A stretch of DNA of 64,000 nt from Sedimentibacter sp. MB31-C6 (lineage in GTDB: Bacteria > Bacillota > Clostridia > Tissierellales > Sedimentibacteraceae), in assembly GCF_035934735.1 (NCBI RefSeq), contig NZ_CP142396.1, positions 558,001 to 622,000 on the forward strand, given 5' to 3'. A program made the position numbers and the translations under genes. Of the stretch, positions 38,727 to 47,651 are shown piece after piece. Every line of letters begins with the position of its first letter. The first letter of the stretch is position 1. Under the pieces are notes generated by a model. That model did no database searches, was not told where the DNA came from, and saw nothing but the letters and a program-made list of their open reading frames with translations.

Positions 38727-39174
38727 ATTATGGATTAATAACAAAGAATTCAGTGATGATATTTCGCCTGATACAATACTTCTTGATTATTTAAGATCTA
38801 AAGGTTTCCTAAGTGTAAAACGCGGGTGTAACACTTCAAACTGTGGTTTATGCACTGTATTGTTGGAAGGCAAACCAATACTTTCATGTTCAACCCTGGC
38901 AGTTCGAGTAAGTGGTCTTCATATAACAACTATAGAAGGATTAGAAAAAGAAGCGGAAGAATTCGGAGGGTTTTTAGCAGATGAAGGTGCTGAACAATGT
39001 GGCTTTTGTAGCCCTGGATTTATAATGAGTGTTTTAGCTATGAAAAATGAATTGAAAAATCCAACTGAAGATGAAATAAAAAAATACCTTGAAGGTAACT
39101 TATGTCGCTGTTCTGGATACATGGGACAATTAAGGTCTATCAAGAAATATTTAGACGTTAAAAGGGAGGCTTAA
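38716..39174 (+). CDS. xanthine dehydrogenase-type 2Fe-2S subunit
   Basis: 152 residues from the ATG at 38716, preceded by GGAGG; longer readings extend into the FAD gene. Two cluster motifs are seen: CNTSNCGLC...C (plant-type 2Fe-2S) and CGFC...CRC (hydroxylase-specific 2Fe-2S). It carries electrons from the molybdenum site to FAD. It lies directly before the catalytic subunit, one base from its start. Confidence 0.94.
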   Translation: MQVKLWINNKEFSDDISPDTILLDYLRSKGFLSVKRGCNTSNCGLCTVLLEGKPILSCSTLAVRVSGLHITTIEGLEKEAEEFGGFLADEGAEQCGFCSPGFIMSVLAMKNELKNPTEDEIKKYLEGNLCRCSGYMGQLRSIKKYLDVKREA

Positions 39175-39175
39175 A

Positions 39176-41467
39176 ATGAATATAGTTAATAAAAAAGTTA
39201 GAAAAAAAGATGCTATGTCACTAGTTACTGGAAAGCCAGTATATACAGATGATATAGCTCAAGATAATTGTTTAATCGTTAAAGTGTTAAGAAGCCCCCA
39301 TGCTCACGCCTTAATTAAAGATATAGATATTGAAGTTGCAAAAAAAGTACCTAGTATAGAATGCATTTTAACGTATAAAGATGTTCCAAATTCAAGATTC
39401 ACAACAGCAGGTCAAACATATCCTGAGTTTAGCCCTTACGACAGACTTATACTAGACAAATTAATTAGATGCGTTGGAGATCCCGTTGCAATTATTGCAG
39501 GTTGGGACGAAAAGTCAGTAAATAAATCTATGAATTTAATTAAAGTTAATTATGAAGTACTTGAACCAATTTTAGACTTTAAAGAGGCTAAAGATAACCA
39601 AATTGTTGTTCACCCAGAAGAAGATTTTAAAGCTTTAGTTGATATTGGAGCTGACAACAAAAGAAATATTTGCGCTTCAGAAAGTTTTAAATATGGAAAT
39701 ATTGAAGAAGAATTAAAAAATTGTTCTCATGTAATAGAACAAACATACCATACTAAGGCTAATCACCAGACAGCAATGGAAACTTTCAGAACATATACTA
39801 GCATTGATACATACGGAAGACTTAATGTAGTTACTTCAACACAAGTACCATTTCATATAAGACGTATATTAGCAAATGCTCTTCAAATACCAAAGTCTAA
39901 AATTCGTGTAATAAAACCTAGAATAGGTGGTGGATTTGGCTCAAAACAATCAGCAGTTAGCGAAATGTTTCCAGCTATAGTAACTTTAAAAACAGGAAAA
40001 CCTGCTAAAATGATTTATTCTCGTAAAGAAAGCTTAACAAATGGTAGTCCTCGTCATGAAAGTGAAATTACAATACGTTTAGGTGCAGATGAAAATGGAA
40101 TAATAAAAGCTATAGATATGAACACCCTTTGGAATGCAGGAGCCTATGGTGATCACGGACCAACTACAGTTGGGTTAGCAGGACATAAGGCTATGACTAT
40201 TTACAATAAAGCTAAAGCTTATAAATTTGATTATGAAGTTATTTATTCAAATACTATGGGAGCAGGTGCTTTCAGAGGTTATGGTGCTACGCAAGGATTT
40301 TTCGCTCTTGAATCTGCAGTTAACGAGTTAGCTGCAAAACTTAATATAGATCCTACTATATTAAGAATGAAAAACATGTTAACACAAGACCAAGTTGAAA
40401 ATGTTATGCCAACATATTATGATGAAAAATTAAAAAGTTGTACCCTAGATAAATGTTTAATTAAAGCAAAAGAAATGATTAATTGGGATGAAAAATACCC
40501 ATGTAAGGATATAGGAAACAACAAAGTAAGATCCGTAGGAGTTGCAGTTGCAATGCAAGGATCAGGAATATCCTATGTAGATGTAGGAGCCGTTGAAGTA
40601 AGATTAAATGATGATGGTTTTTACACTTTGATGATTGGAGCAACTGATATGGGAACAGGTTGCGACACAATACTTGCACAAATGGCAGCTGACTGTCTAG
40701 ACTGTGAACTGGACGATATAATAGTTCATGGAGTAGACACAGATTTATCCCCTTATGATACAGGATCCTATGCTTCAAGTACAACATATATTACAGGTAT
40801 GGCAGTAGTAAAAACATGTGAAAAACTTAAAACAAAGATAAAAGCCGAAGGTGCAAGGCTTTTGGGATGTACTGAAAATGATGTGGAATTTAACGGCAAA
40901 GAAGTTTTTTCTTTAGAAACTAATAAAAAAATCACATTAAAAGACATTGCAAATATGAGTTTAGTTGGAGAAAACAACTACTTAACAGCAAGCGAATCTC
41001 ATTATTCGCCTACATCACCTCCCCCTTTTATGTCTGGAATTGTAGAAATTGAAGTTGATAAATTAACAGGAAAAGTTGATATTATAGATTATGTTGCAGT
41101 TGTAGACTGCGGAACAGTAATCAACCCAAATCTTGCTAGAGTTCAAACTGAAGGTGGAATCGTTCAAGGTATTGGTATGACATTATATGAAGACATTGTA
41201 TATGATGAAAATGGACGTATGATAAATGACTCATTCCTGCAATATAAGATACCTACCCGTATAGATGCTGGTAATATAAGAGTTGAATTTGAAAGCAGTT
41301 ATGAACCGACAGGTCCTTTTGGAGCAAAATCAATAGGTGAAATAGTAATAAATACACCTGCACCAGCAATAGCAAATGCTGTTTACAATGCAACTAAAGT
41401 AAACATAAGAACATTACCTATTACAAGTGAAAAAATAATTATGGGAATGATTAACACCGTTGGATAA
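39176..41467 (+). CDS. xanthine dehydrogenase-type molybdopterin catalytic subunit
   Basis: 763 residues, typical for the split three-subunit enzymes. Signatures: RIGGGFGSKQ, the cofactor-contact GAFRGYGATQ, the motif GATDMGTGCD, and the C-terminal GPFGAKSIGE with the catalytic glutamate. It hydroxylates a purine or other N-heterocycle. The nearby yqeC gene suggests the selenium-dependent subclass. The substrate (xanthine, hypoxanthine, nicotinate and so on) cannot be fixed from sequence, but the guanine-riboswitch-linked importer nearby favours purines. Confidence 0.92.
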   Translation: MNIVNKKVRKKDAMSLVTGKPVYTDDIAQDNCLIVKVLRSPHAHALIKDIDIEVAKKVPSIECILTYKDVPNSRFTTAGQTYPEFSPYDRLILDKLIRCVGDPVAIIAGWDEKSVNKSMNLIKVNYEVLEPILDFKEAKDNQIVVHPEEDFKALVDIGADNKRNICASESFKYGNIEEELKNCSHVIEQTYHTKANHQTAMETFRTYTSIDTYGRLNVVTSTQVPFHIRRILANALQIPKSKIRVIKPRIGGGFGSKQSAVSEMFPAIVTLKTGKPAKMIYSRKESLTNGSPRHESEITIRLGADENGIIKAIDMNTLWNAGAYGDHGPTTVGLAGHKAMTIYNKAKAYKFDYEVIYSNTMGAGAFRGYGATQGFFALESAVNELAAKLNIDPTILRMKNMLTQDQVENVMPTYYDEKLKSCTLDKCLIKAKEMINWDEKYPCKDIGNNKVRSVGVAVAMQGSGISYVDVGAVEVRLNDDGFYTLMIGATDMGTGCDTILAQMAADCLDCELDDIIVHGVDTDLSPYDTGSYASSTTYITGMAVVKTCEKLKTKIKAEGARLLGCTENDVEFNGKEVFSLETNKKITLKDIANMSLVGENNYLTASESHYSPTSPPPFMSGIVEIEVDKLTGKVDIIDYVAVVDCGTVINPNLARVQTEGGIVQGIGMTLYEDIVYDENGRMINDSFLQYKIPTRIDAGNIRVEFESSYEPTGPFGAKSIGEIVINTPAPAIANAVYNATKVNIRTLPITSEKIIMGMINTVG

Positions 41468-41492
41468 AGACGACGCCGTGGTACAATAACAC

Positions 41493-41549
41493 CGTAGGGG
41501 GCGCATTGCATGCGTCCCGCGGTATGCATAAAATGCATACCCTACAATT
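41493..41549. repeat. two-hairpin copy of the dispersed element, overlapping the end of yqeC
   Basis: CGTAGGGGGCGCAT-TGC-ATGCGTCCC, GCGG, TATGCAT-AAA-ATGCATA, CCCTACAAT. The right end runs into yqeC, whose last codon and stop (TTG TAG on the minus strand) are part of the element's ATTGTAGGG terminus. Confidence 0.85.
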
Positions 41550-42285
41550 CATAAAAAATAGCATTTTTTAATGAACTAATGCAAATTTTAAAATCAAAAG
41601 GATTCCCCTTAATATAATCATTTAAATAATTTGCCAAATAATGTGCATTTTTTAAATCTTCATCACTATCTGCCTTATTTATTAAAAGGTATCGCTTCCC
41701 CATTGAATTCTTAAAAATTCCAACTTTACTAGAACATATCCTTCCAATTATTTCTTTGTTAACAATATCCTCATTATTTACAAAATTCTGAAACTCTTCA
41801 TATCCATAAATATTTTCTTTGCTGATTTTTTTACCTAAAACATCTATAGGTATTATTCCTATCGTTTTATTAGTTTTAGAAAGAATTGGAGGTTCATGAT
41901 TTTTCCAACCTTTTAAAGGTAAATTTCTTGACCCGTCAGCTTCTATAACCGTTACATCAAAATCATTTATAATAGATTTTAAAATATTATCATCAATTCC
42001 AAGTAGTTTATTATTCTCATAATTATAGTCTTTAGAAACAACTGTAATGCCACTTTTATATTCCACTTTATTATTTTTATAATCATCAAATGAAGTATAA
42101 ATATAATCGTACTTGTCAACTGATGGCCTAAATATTTTTGTACTAGTAGTTATTAACACTCTATATTTATTTTTTAGGCTATTAGCAAGTTGAAACATTA
42201 AAGTTGTCTTTCCTCCACTACCGACAATCGATATAACATCGCCTTTTTCTATTGCAAATATTTTTTCTATATTTTTAATTTTCAT
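41542..42285 (-). CDS. yqeC: YqeC-type selenium-dependent hydroxylase accessory protein
   Basis: 247 residues. A P-loop, VGSGGKTTLMFQLA, lies at about 22-35, followed by ITTSTKIF and VIEADGSRNLPLKGW, the features of the YqeC family. It is a predicted GTP/ATPase found with selenium-dependent molybdenum hydroxylases. It is convergent with the hydroxylase operon. The stop codon lies within a dispersed repeat. Confidence 0.87.
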   Translation of the reverse strand: MKIKNIEKIFAIEKGDVISIVGSGGKTTLMFQLANSLKNKYRVLITTSTKIFRPSVDKYDYIYTSFDDYKNNKVEYKSGITVVSKDYNYENNKLLGIDDNILKSIINDFDVTVIEADGSRNLPLKGWKNHEPPILSKTNKTIGIIPIDVLGKKISKENIYGYEEFQNFVNNEDIVNKEIIGRICSSKVGIFKNSMGKRYLLINKADSDEDLKNAHYLANYLNDYIKGNPFDFKICISSLKNAIFYEL

Positions 42286-42309
42286 TTTCTAATTATTCTC
42301 CTTAATATA

Positions 42310-42360
42310 AATAGGACTCAGTTGTAACCAATAAATCACAGGTTTTAACTAAGTCCTATT
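42310..42360 (-). terminator. terminator of the BMP ABC-transporter operon
   Basis: AATAGGACTCAGTTGTAACC pairs with GGTTTTAACTAAGTCCTATT with a few mismatches. It lies 20 bp after the last permease gene, followed by a T-rich stretch on the minus strand. Confidence 0.75.
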
Positions 42361-42379
42361 ATATCATAATCATATTCTA

Positions 42380-43336
42380 TTATCTATCTTCTCTAAAATA
42401 ATTCACTCCACAGCTCGCTGGCTGTGAATTCTCTTTTGATTTTCGAATAGAAGTTATTACTAACACAAGTGCGGTTATAATAAATGGTAGCATATCGTAA
42501 AAAGCATTAGGTAAAGTAAATAAAGTTTTTGGAATATAATATTTTAGTATATTAAATGCTCCAAATATATAAGAACCAAAAATTGCTTTCATTGGACTCC
42601 ATGATGCAAAAATAACAAGAGCTACTGAAATCCATCCCATTCCATTAACACTGTTGCTCATCCAAACACCACCATTAATTATCATAGAACAGTAGGCTCC
42701 ACCAATACCACAAATTCCTCCACCTATTAATACATTTATATATTTTAATTTGTTAACTTTAATTCCTGCTGCATCAGCAGCTCCTGGATTTTCACCAATA
42801 GCCCTTACATTCAATCCTGTTTTTGTATGATTTAAATAAAAGCTACATAAAATTGCAATTATGATTCCTAAATATACAAAAGGATTATATTGAAACAATA
42901 AAGGTCCAATAATAGGTATACTGCTTAAGCCAGGAATATTTATATTACTTATTTGAGTTGTAATCAGTTCCGGTAATTTCAAAGAATTTGTTTCTAAATT
43001 TGTTAACATAAATTCCCCAATAAAATTCGAAATACCTGTCCCAAATATTGTAAGAGTAAGTCCAGTTACATTTTGATCTGCCTTATAAGTAATTGTTAAA
43101 ACCGCATAAATCAATGCTCCGAATAAACCAGCTACAAAAGAAGCTAATAATGCAATTATCAAATTATTACTTAAAAATCCACCCATAAATCCTGCACATG
43201 CGCCCATTGCCATCATACCTTCTACACCTAGATTTAAATGGCCTGCTTTTTCATTCATTATCTCCCCAAGTGTACCAAACAAAAGAGGTGTTCCTGCAAA
43301 TATTGCTGCAACTAAGAAGTTCAAAAATATGTTCAT
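42380..43336 (-). CDS. nucleoside ABC-importer permease (BMP-associated, YufQ/NupQ type)
   Basis: 318 residues, about nine membrane segments. Conserved family stretches are LGTLGEIMNEKAGHLNLGVEGMM near the N-terminus and VRAIGENPGAADAAGIKV in the middle. It is the second permease of the importer and overlaps the first permease gene by 4 bp. Confidence 0.9.
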   Translation of the reverse strand: MNIFLNFLVAAIFAGTPLLFGTLGEIMNEKAGHLNLGVEGMMAMGACAGFMGGFLSNNLIIALLASFVAGLFGALIYAVLTITYKADQNVTGLTLTIFGTGISNFIGEFMLTNLETNSLKLPELITTQISNINIPGLSSIPIIGPLLFQYNPFVYLGIIIAILCSFYLNHTKTGLNVRAIGENPGAADAAGIKVNKLKYINVLIGGGICGIGGAYCSMIINGGVWMSNSVNGMGWISVALVIFASWSPMKAIFGSYIFGAFNILKYYIPKTLFTLPNAFYDMLPFIITALVLVITSIRKSKENSQPASCGVNYFREDR

Positions 43337-44430
43337 GCTTGAGTACCTCCTTTATGACGAAATACAAATTTATAGCGAATAAAAAATTCACATCCTAATA
43401 TAAAAAATAAAATAATTCCTTGAAGAACGCTAGCTGAGTAAGTAGATAATCCATAAGTTGACTGCATAACACTACTTCCCTTTTCTAATACACTAAATAA
43501 AAATGATACTAACAAAATACCGAATGGATTTAGATTTGACAGCCATGCAATGGCAATAGCAGTAAACCCAACGCCTCCAGCAACAGATGATGCTAAAGTC
43601 ATATCTGAACCTGCTGACTGAATAACTCCTGTAACGCCGCAAATTCCTCCACTTATAATCATTGTACGAAGAATTACTTTTCTTACATTCATACCAGCAT
43701 ATCTAGCTGTAGCCTTACTCTCACCAACAACACTTATTTCATATCCTTGTTTTGTATATTTGATATATATAAATACTATGGCCACTAATATTAAGCCAAT
43801 TATCCATCCAAATTGCACACCAAACACTTTGTCTAATTGAGCATTTATATCGAACCTTGCAATTTTAGGGAAACCAGAAGAACCAGGATCTTGCCACGGT
43901 CCATCACGTAAAAAGGATATAACATGAAGTGCTATATAATTTAACATTAATGTAAATAACGTTTCATTTGTATTATACTTTGATTTAAAGTATGCTGGAA
44001 TTAGCCCCCACAAACTTCCTCCAACAAATCCTGCTATAAACATTGCTAGTAATAATAAAACATGAGGCCAATCGCTATGAAATAATGCGAAATAGGAAGA
44101 AAAAATTGCTCCCATTATTATTTGACCTTCTGCTCCTATATTCCAAAACTTCATTTTAAATGCTAATGTAACTCCAAGAGAGGACATAAGTAATGGAATC
44201 ATAATTTTTATAGTTGCTTGAATTGCCATTTTGCTACGAAAGGCTCCCGAAATTATGGTAGCATATACGTGAAAAGGGTCATAGCCTATCAATAAAATAA
44301 ATAATCCCCCTGCAATTAAAGAAAGGCCAAAAGCAATAATTCTTAATTTTAATATATCCATTTTTGAGCGTTCAGAATTTTTTACAGTTCTAATAAATGG
44401 TTCCTTAGCCTTTTTATTTATATTATTCAT
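43333..44430 (-). CDS. nucleoside ABC-importer permease (BMP-associated, YufP/NupP type)
   Basis: 365 residues with about nine membrane segments. Family stretches: KFWNIGAEGQIIMGA and EISVVGESKATARYAGMNV. It pairs with the following permease. It overlaps the ATPase gene by 8 bp. Confidence 0.9.
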   Translation of the reverse strand: MNNINKKAKEPFIRTVKNSERSKMDILKLRIIAFGLSLIAGGLFILLIGYDPFHVYATIISGAFRSKMAIQATIKIMIPLLMSSLGVTLAFKMKFWNIGAEGQIIMGAIFSSYFALFHSDWPHVLLLLAMFIAGFVGGSLWGLIPAYFKSKYNTNETLFTLMLNYIALHVISFLRDGPWQDPGSSGFPKIARFDINAQLDKVFGVQFGWIIGLILVAIVFIYIKYTKQGYEISVVGESKATARYAGMNVRKVILRTMIISGGICGVTGVIQSAGSDMTLASSVAGGVGFTAIAIAWLSNLNPFGILLVSFLFSVLEKGSSVMQSTYGLSTYSASVLQGIILFFILGCEFFIRYKFVFRHKGGTQA

Positions 44431-45958
44431 CTATATCAACTCCCTCCAAACTACGTCCAGCCATCATAAGTCCTATTTCTTCCTTTGTTGTATTTCGGGC
44501 ATCAACTATTCCCTTTACTTCTCCATGGCATAACACCATAATTCGATCTGAGAGTTCTAATAATACGTCTAAATCTTCTCCAATAAATAGTATTGCTACA
44601 CCTTTTTCTTTTTGTTCATTTAGTAAATCATAAATCATATATGAAGAATTAATATCAAGACCTCTAACAGGATAAGCAGTTATTAATACATTAGGATTCG
44701 ATTCAATTTCCCTACCAAGCAAAACCTTTTGTACATTACCTCCTGACATCATACGTACTGGCGTGTCAACATTAGGTGTCACAATATCTAATTTCTCTAC
44801 AAGATTTTCTGATAACTTTTTGGCAGGTTTTTTTACTGTAAAAAAACCTTTATTTTTTTTATAGGATTTTAACATCATATTTTCTACCATACCCATTGAA
44901 CTAACTAGTCCCATTCCAAGACGATCCTCAGGTACAAAACTCATACTAATTCCTAAATTTATTATTTCATCAGGTGTTTTTCCAATTATATTTTCTTTGT
45001 TGCATAATATAGCACCATTTTTGATTTTTAGAAGTCCAGCAATTGACTCACACAATTCCTTCTGTCCGCTTCCTGCTATTCCTGCTACACCTAATATTTC
45101 TCCCCTTTTAAGCTTAAAGTTAACATTCTTCAAACTTTCTGTACCATCTTCGTTAACAACTGAAAGATCTATAACTTTTAATATTGTGTGTTTTTCCTTT
45201 ACTTCAGGACGATTAATTTTTAAACTTACCGGTCTACCTACCATCAATTCAGTTAATTGATTCTCATTTGTTTTAGATGTTTCTACAGTATCTATTAATT
45301 TACCTTTACGAAGTATAGCAACACGATCACTAATATTTAAAACCTCATGAAGCTTATGTGTAATAATTATGATAGCACTTCCTTGTTCCTTCATTTTACG
45401 TAATATTTCAAATAATTTTTCAGTTTCTTGAGGTGTTAATACTGCTGTTGGCTCATCTAAAATTAATATATTAGCTCCACGATACATTACCTTCATAATT
45501 TCTACTGTTTGTTTTTCACTAACAGACATATTATATATTTTTTTCTCTGGTTCAACTTCTAATCCAAATTTATTACTTATATTTAATATTTTTTCTTTCA
45601 ATATTTTAGGCTTCATATACTTTTCTTTTGTACCTAAAACAATATTGTCCATTGCATTGAAAATTTCAACAAGTTTAAAATGTTGATGTATCATTCCTAT
45701 CCCAAATTCAATAGCCTCATTAGGTGAACTTATAGTTACATCTTTCCCACCAATGGATATAGTCCCAGCGTCTGGATAATAAATACCCGCCAACATATTC
45801 ATTAATGTTGTCTTGCCTGAACCATTTTCTCCAAGTAAAGCAAGGATTTCGCCATGCTTTATATTAAGATTTATATTGTCATTAGCAACTACACTTCCAA
45901 ACATTTTAGAAATATTTTTAAGTTCAATTGCATATCTAGTTTCACTTGAATTTGACAT
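44423..45958 (-). CDS. nucleoside ABC-importer ATPase with two ABC domains (YufO/NupO type)
   Basis: 511 residues with two ABC domains in tandem. Domain 1: Walker A LLGENGSGKTTLM, signature MSVSEKQTVEI, Walker B ILILDEPTAVLTP. Domain 2: degenerate Walker A GIAGSGQKELC, signature MSGGNVQKVLL, and a degenerate Walker B where LITAYPVRGLD replaces the usual Asp-Glu-Pro. So only the first site looks fully catalytic, as in other sugar/nucleoside importers of this class. Confidence 0.93.
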   Translation of the reverse strand: MSNSSETRYAIELKNISKMFGSVVANDNINLNIKHGEILALLGENGSGKTTLMNMLAGIYYPDAGTISIGGKDVTISSPNEAIEFGIGMIHQHFKLVEIFNAMDNIVLGTKEKYMKPKILKEKILNISNKFGLEVEPEKKIYNMSVSEKQTVEIMKVMYRGANILILDEPTAVLTPQETEKLFEILRKMKEQGSAIIIITHKLHEVLNISDRVAILRKGKLIDTVETSKTNENQLTELMVGRPVSLKINRPEVKEKHTILKVIDLSVVNEDGTESLKNVNFKLKRGEILGVAGIAGSGQKELCESIAGLLKIKNGAILCNKENIIGKTPDEIINLGISMSFVPEDRLGMGLVSSMGMVENMMLKSYKKNKGFFTVKKPAKKLSENLVEKLDIVTPNVDTPVRMMSGGNVQKVLLGREIESNPNVLITAYPVRGLDINSSYMIYDLLNEQKEKGVAILFIGEDLDVLLELSDRIMVLCHGEVKGIVDARNTTKEEIGLMMAGRSLEGVDIDE

Positions 45959-46016
45959 ACTAACTCCTATCTAAATAATTGTACAAACTCACAATCATAC
46001 TCAATTAATAATAATA

Positions 46017-46056
46017 GGTTAGCTTCACTTTTTTCTTAAATAAAGCAAAGCTAACC
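46017..46056 (-). terminator. stem-loop between the BMP gene and the ATPase gene
   Basis: GGTTAGCTT pairs with AAGCTAACC around a loop of about 22 nt. It lies within the operon and may act as a partial terminator or RNA-stabilising hairpin, giving more binding protein than transporter. Confidence 0.6.
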
Positions 46057-46075
46057 AATATTTTTTTATACTATA

Positions 46076-47215
46076 TTATTTAACTGTTACTGTTTTAAAA
46101 TACCAGTTAATTCCTCCAGTTATTGTAGCATCATCTAAAGTTTTACCTTCTTCACCAACTGTATTCCCATCATTTGTTTCAATTACTCCATCAAATACAT
46201 TGAAACTTCCATCAAGAATAGATTGACGTACTTCTTCAACTGCTTCTTGAGTACCTTCTGCAATAATAGCTTCATTTAAAGGTGAGATATCAACTAATCC
46301 TTCTTCCATACCACCATAGTAGTTTTCACCTGTCCATGTTCCATTAATAACATTTTCTACCGCCCAAGTATAATACGCTGACCAATCCCATACTGCAGAT
46401 GTTAAAGTTGCCTTAGGTGCATCCTTTGACATATCAGAATTATAACCAATACCAAACACACCTGCTTTTTCTGCTTCCAACTGTGGATTAGGAGTGTCAC
46501 AATGTTGAGCAATTACGTCACATCCTTCAGCTAATAAAGCTTTAGCTGCATTTGTTTCCTCTGCTGGTGAATACCAACTATTTGTAACTTTTACATATAC
46601 CTTTGCATCTGGATTAACAGAATTTACTCCCATTGCAAATGCATTAATACCTCCAGTTACCTCAGAATTTTCCTGACCCATAGCTGCAACATATCCAATC
46701 AAGTTAGATTCTGTTTTTAAACCAGCTACAATACCAGATAAATATCTTGCTTGATAAATTCTACCAAAATAATTGTTAAAATTTGTTTCATTACTCTTAT
46801 ATCCTGTACCATGTGAAAAGATAACTTCTGGATATTCTTCTGCTAATGCTGCCATTGTATCCATGTAACCCCAGCTTGTACCAAAAATAACATTAGCTCC
46901 TTCTTCAATACATTCTAGTATAGCAGTTTCTGTAGCTGTAGGATCAGTATCATCTACATTATTTTTACGAATAATTTGATTGTCTTCAAGACCAAGTGTT
47001 TCTTGCATTCCAACAATTCCTTGATCATGTGCATATGTATAACCAGATCCATCTGCAGGATTTCCTATATGAATTACACCTACCTTAATATCTGATGACT
47101 CCTGTGGAGCAGATTCCCCTGTTGAAGTATCATCTGTTGCATTTTGTTCAGATCCACATGCAGTTAGTGAAAATACTAATACAAGTGCTAAAAAAAGCAT
47201 AATAATTTTTTTCAT
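46076..47215 (-). CDS. BMP-family nucleoside-binding lipoprotein
   Basis: 379 residues. Signal peptide with the lipobox SLTAC (Cys20) and a Ser/Thr/Glu-rich linker. The mature part is of the BmpA/Med/PnrA type, for example KVGVIHIGNPADGSGYTYAHD in part, SVNPDAKVYVKVTNSW and DVIAQHCDTPN. It is the extracytoplasmic substrate receptor of the downstream ABC importer. Purine nucleosides are the usual ligands and the guanine riboswitch upstream supports this. Confidence 0.92.
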   Translation of the reverse strand: MKKIIMLFLALVLVFSLTACGSEQNATDDTSTGESAPQESSDIKVGVIHIGNPADGSGYTYAHDQGIVGMQETLGLEDNQIIRKNNVDDTDPTATETAILECIEEGANVIFGTSWGYMDTMAALAEEYPEVIFSHGTGYKSNETNFNNYFGRIYQARYLSGIVAGLKTESNLIGYVAAMGQENSEVTGGINAFAMGVNSVNPDAKVYVKVTNSWYSPAEETNAAKALLAEGCDVIAQHCDTPNPQLEAEKAGVFGIGYNSDMSKDAPKATLTSAVWDWSAYYTWAVENVINGTWTGENYYGGMEEGLVDISPLNEAIIAEGTQEAVEEVRQSILDGSFNVFDGVIETNDGNTVGEEGKTLDDATITGGINWYFKTVTVK

Positions 47216-47349
47216 GTTTGTCTCCTTATTTTTTATAAGTATGTTTTATATATGATAAAAAGTTAAAATATATTATATTCAGATGTCATAAAACTGAACA
47301 TGCTTTTATATTTTTCCTTTTCATACCAAGTAAAAAAGTTATAAAATAA

Positions 47350-47381
47350 GCACATTATATAAAAACATAATGTGCATCAAT
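47350..47381 (-). terminator. second candidate terminator in the riboswitch leader
   Basis: GCACATTATAT pairs with ATAATGTGC around a loop of A residues; on the minus strand it is followed by a T-rich tract. Its 5' flank again reads ATTGATGC, the same octamer that begins the first terminator. Confidence 0.6.
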
Positions 47382-47423
47382 TATTAATAGTTTCACCCTA
47401 TCAAAATAAAGATTAGTATTTAT

Positions 47424-47463
47424 TGAAATAAAAATGCGACTAGTAAAAACTACTCGCATCAAT
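47424..47463 (-). terminator. first terminator in the riboswitch leader
   Basis: On the minus strand ATGCGA-GTAGT pairs with ACTA-GTCGCAT, followed by TTTTATTTC. The 5' flank ATTGATGC can instead pair with GCATCAAT at 47550-47557, the 5' side of the aptamer's P1 helix, giving an antiterminator when no ligand is bound. Confidence 0.75.
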
Positions 47464-47484
47464 TTAACAATAAAATAATAAAAT

Positions 47485-47557
47485 ATATCAATAGTCAAAC
47501 AATTTACGGTTGTTTGGTAGAAACTCAGGACCCATATTATCCACATTATATTGATGC
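47485..47557 (-). ncRNA. guanine-class purine riboswitch aptamer
   Basis: On the minus strand, in order: P1 ATCAATA; TATAAT; L2 ATATGG; J2/3 GTTTCTACC; P3 AAACAA-CCGTAAA-TTGTTT (perfect 6-bp stem); J3/1 GACTAT; P1' TATTGAT. The segment lengths equal those of the Bacillus xpt aptamer. The specificity base in J3/1 is C (GACTAT), which selects guanine/hypoxanthine over adenine. P2 is weak, with about three canonical pairs (GGA/TCC). It would switch off the nucleoside importer when guanine is plentiful. The spacer 47216-47651 holds only this leader. Confidence 0.88.
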
Positions 47558-47651
47558 AAAAATATTCGATTTATATCGTATTATATCTTAAAAAAAAATA
47601 TTAATCAATAGGTTTTTCTAATTTATTTAAAACATTTTTATTGCTTATTCT

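Noticed and set aside
47485-47557. Adenine riboswitch
   Set aside because: The J3/1 sequence is GACTAT; adenine aptamers carry U in place of that C.
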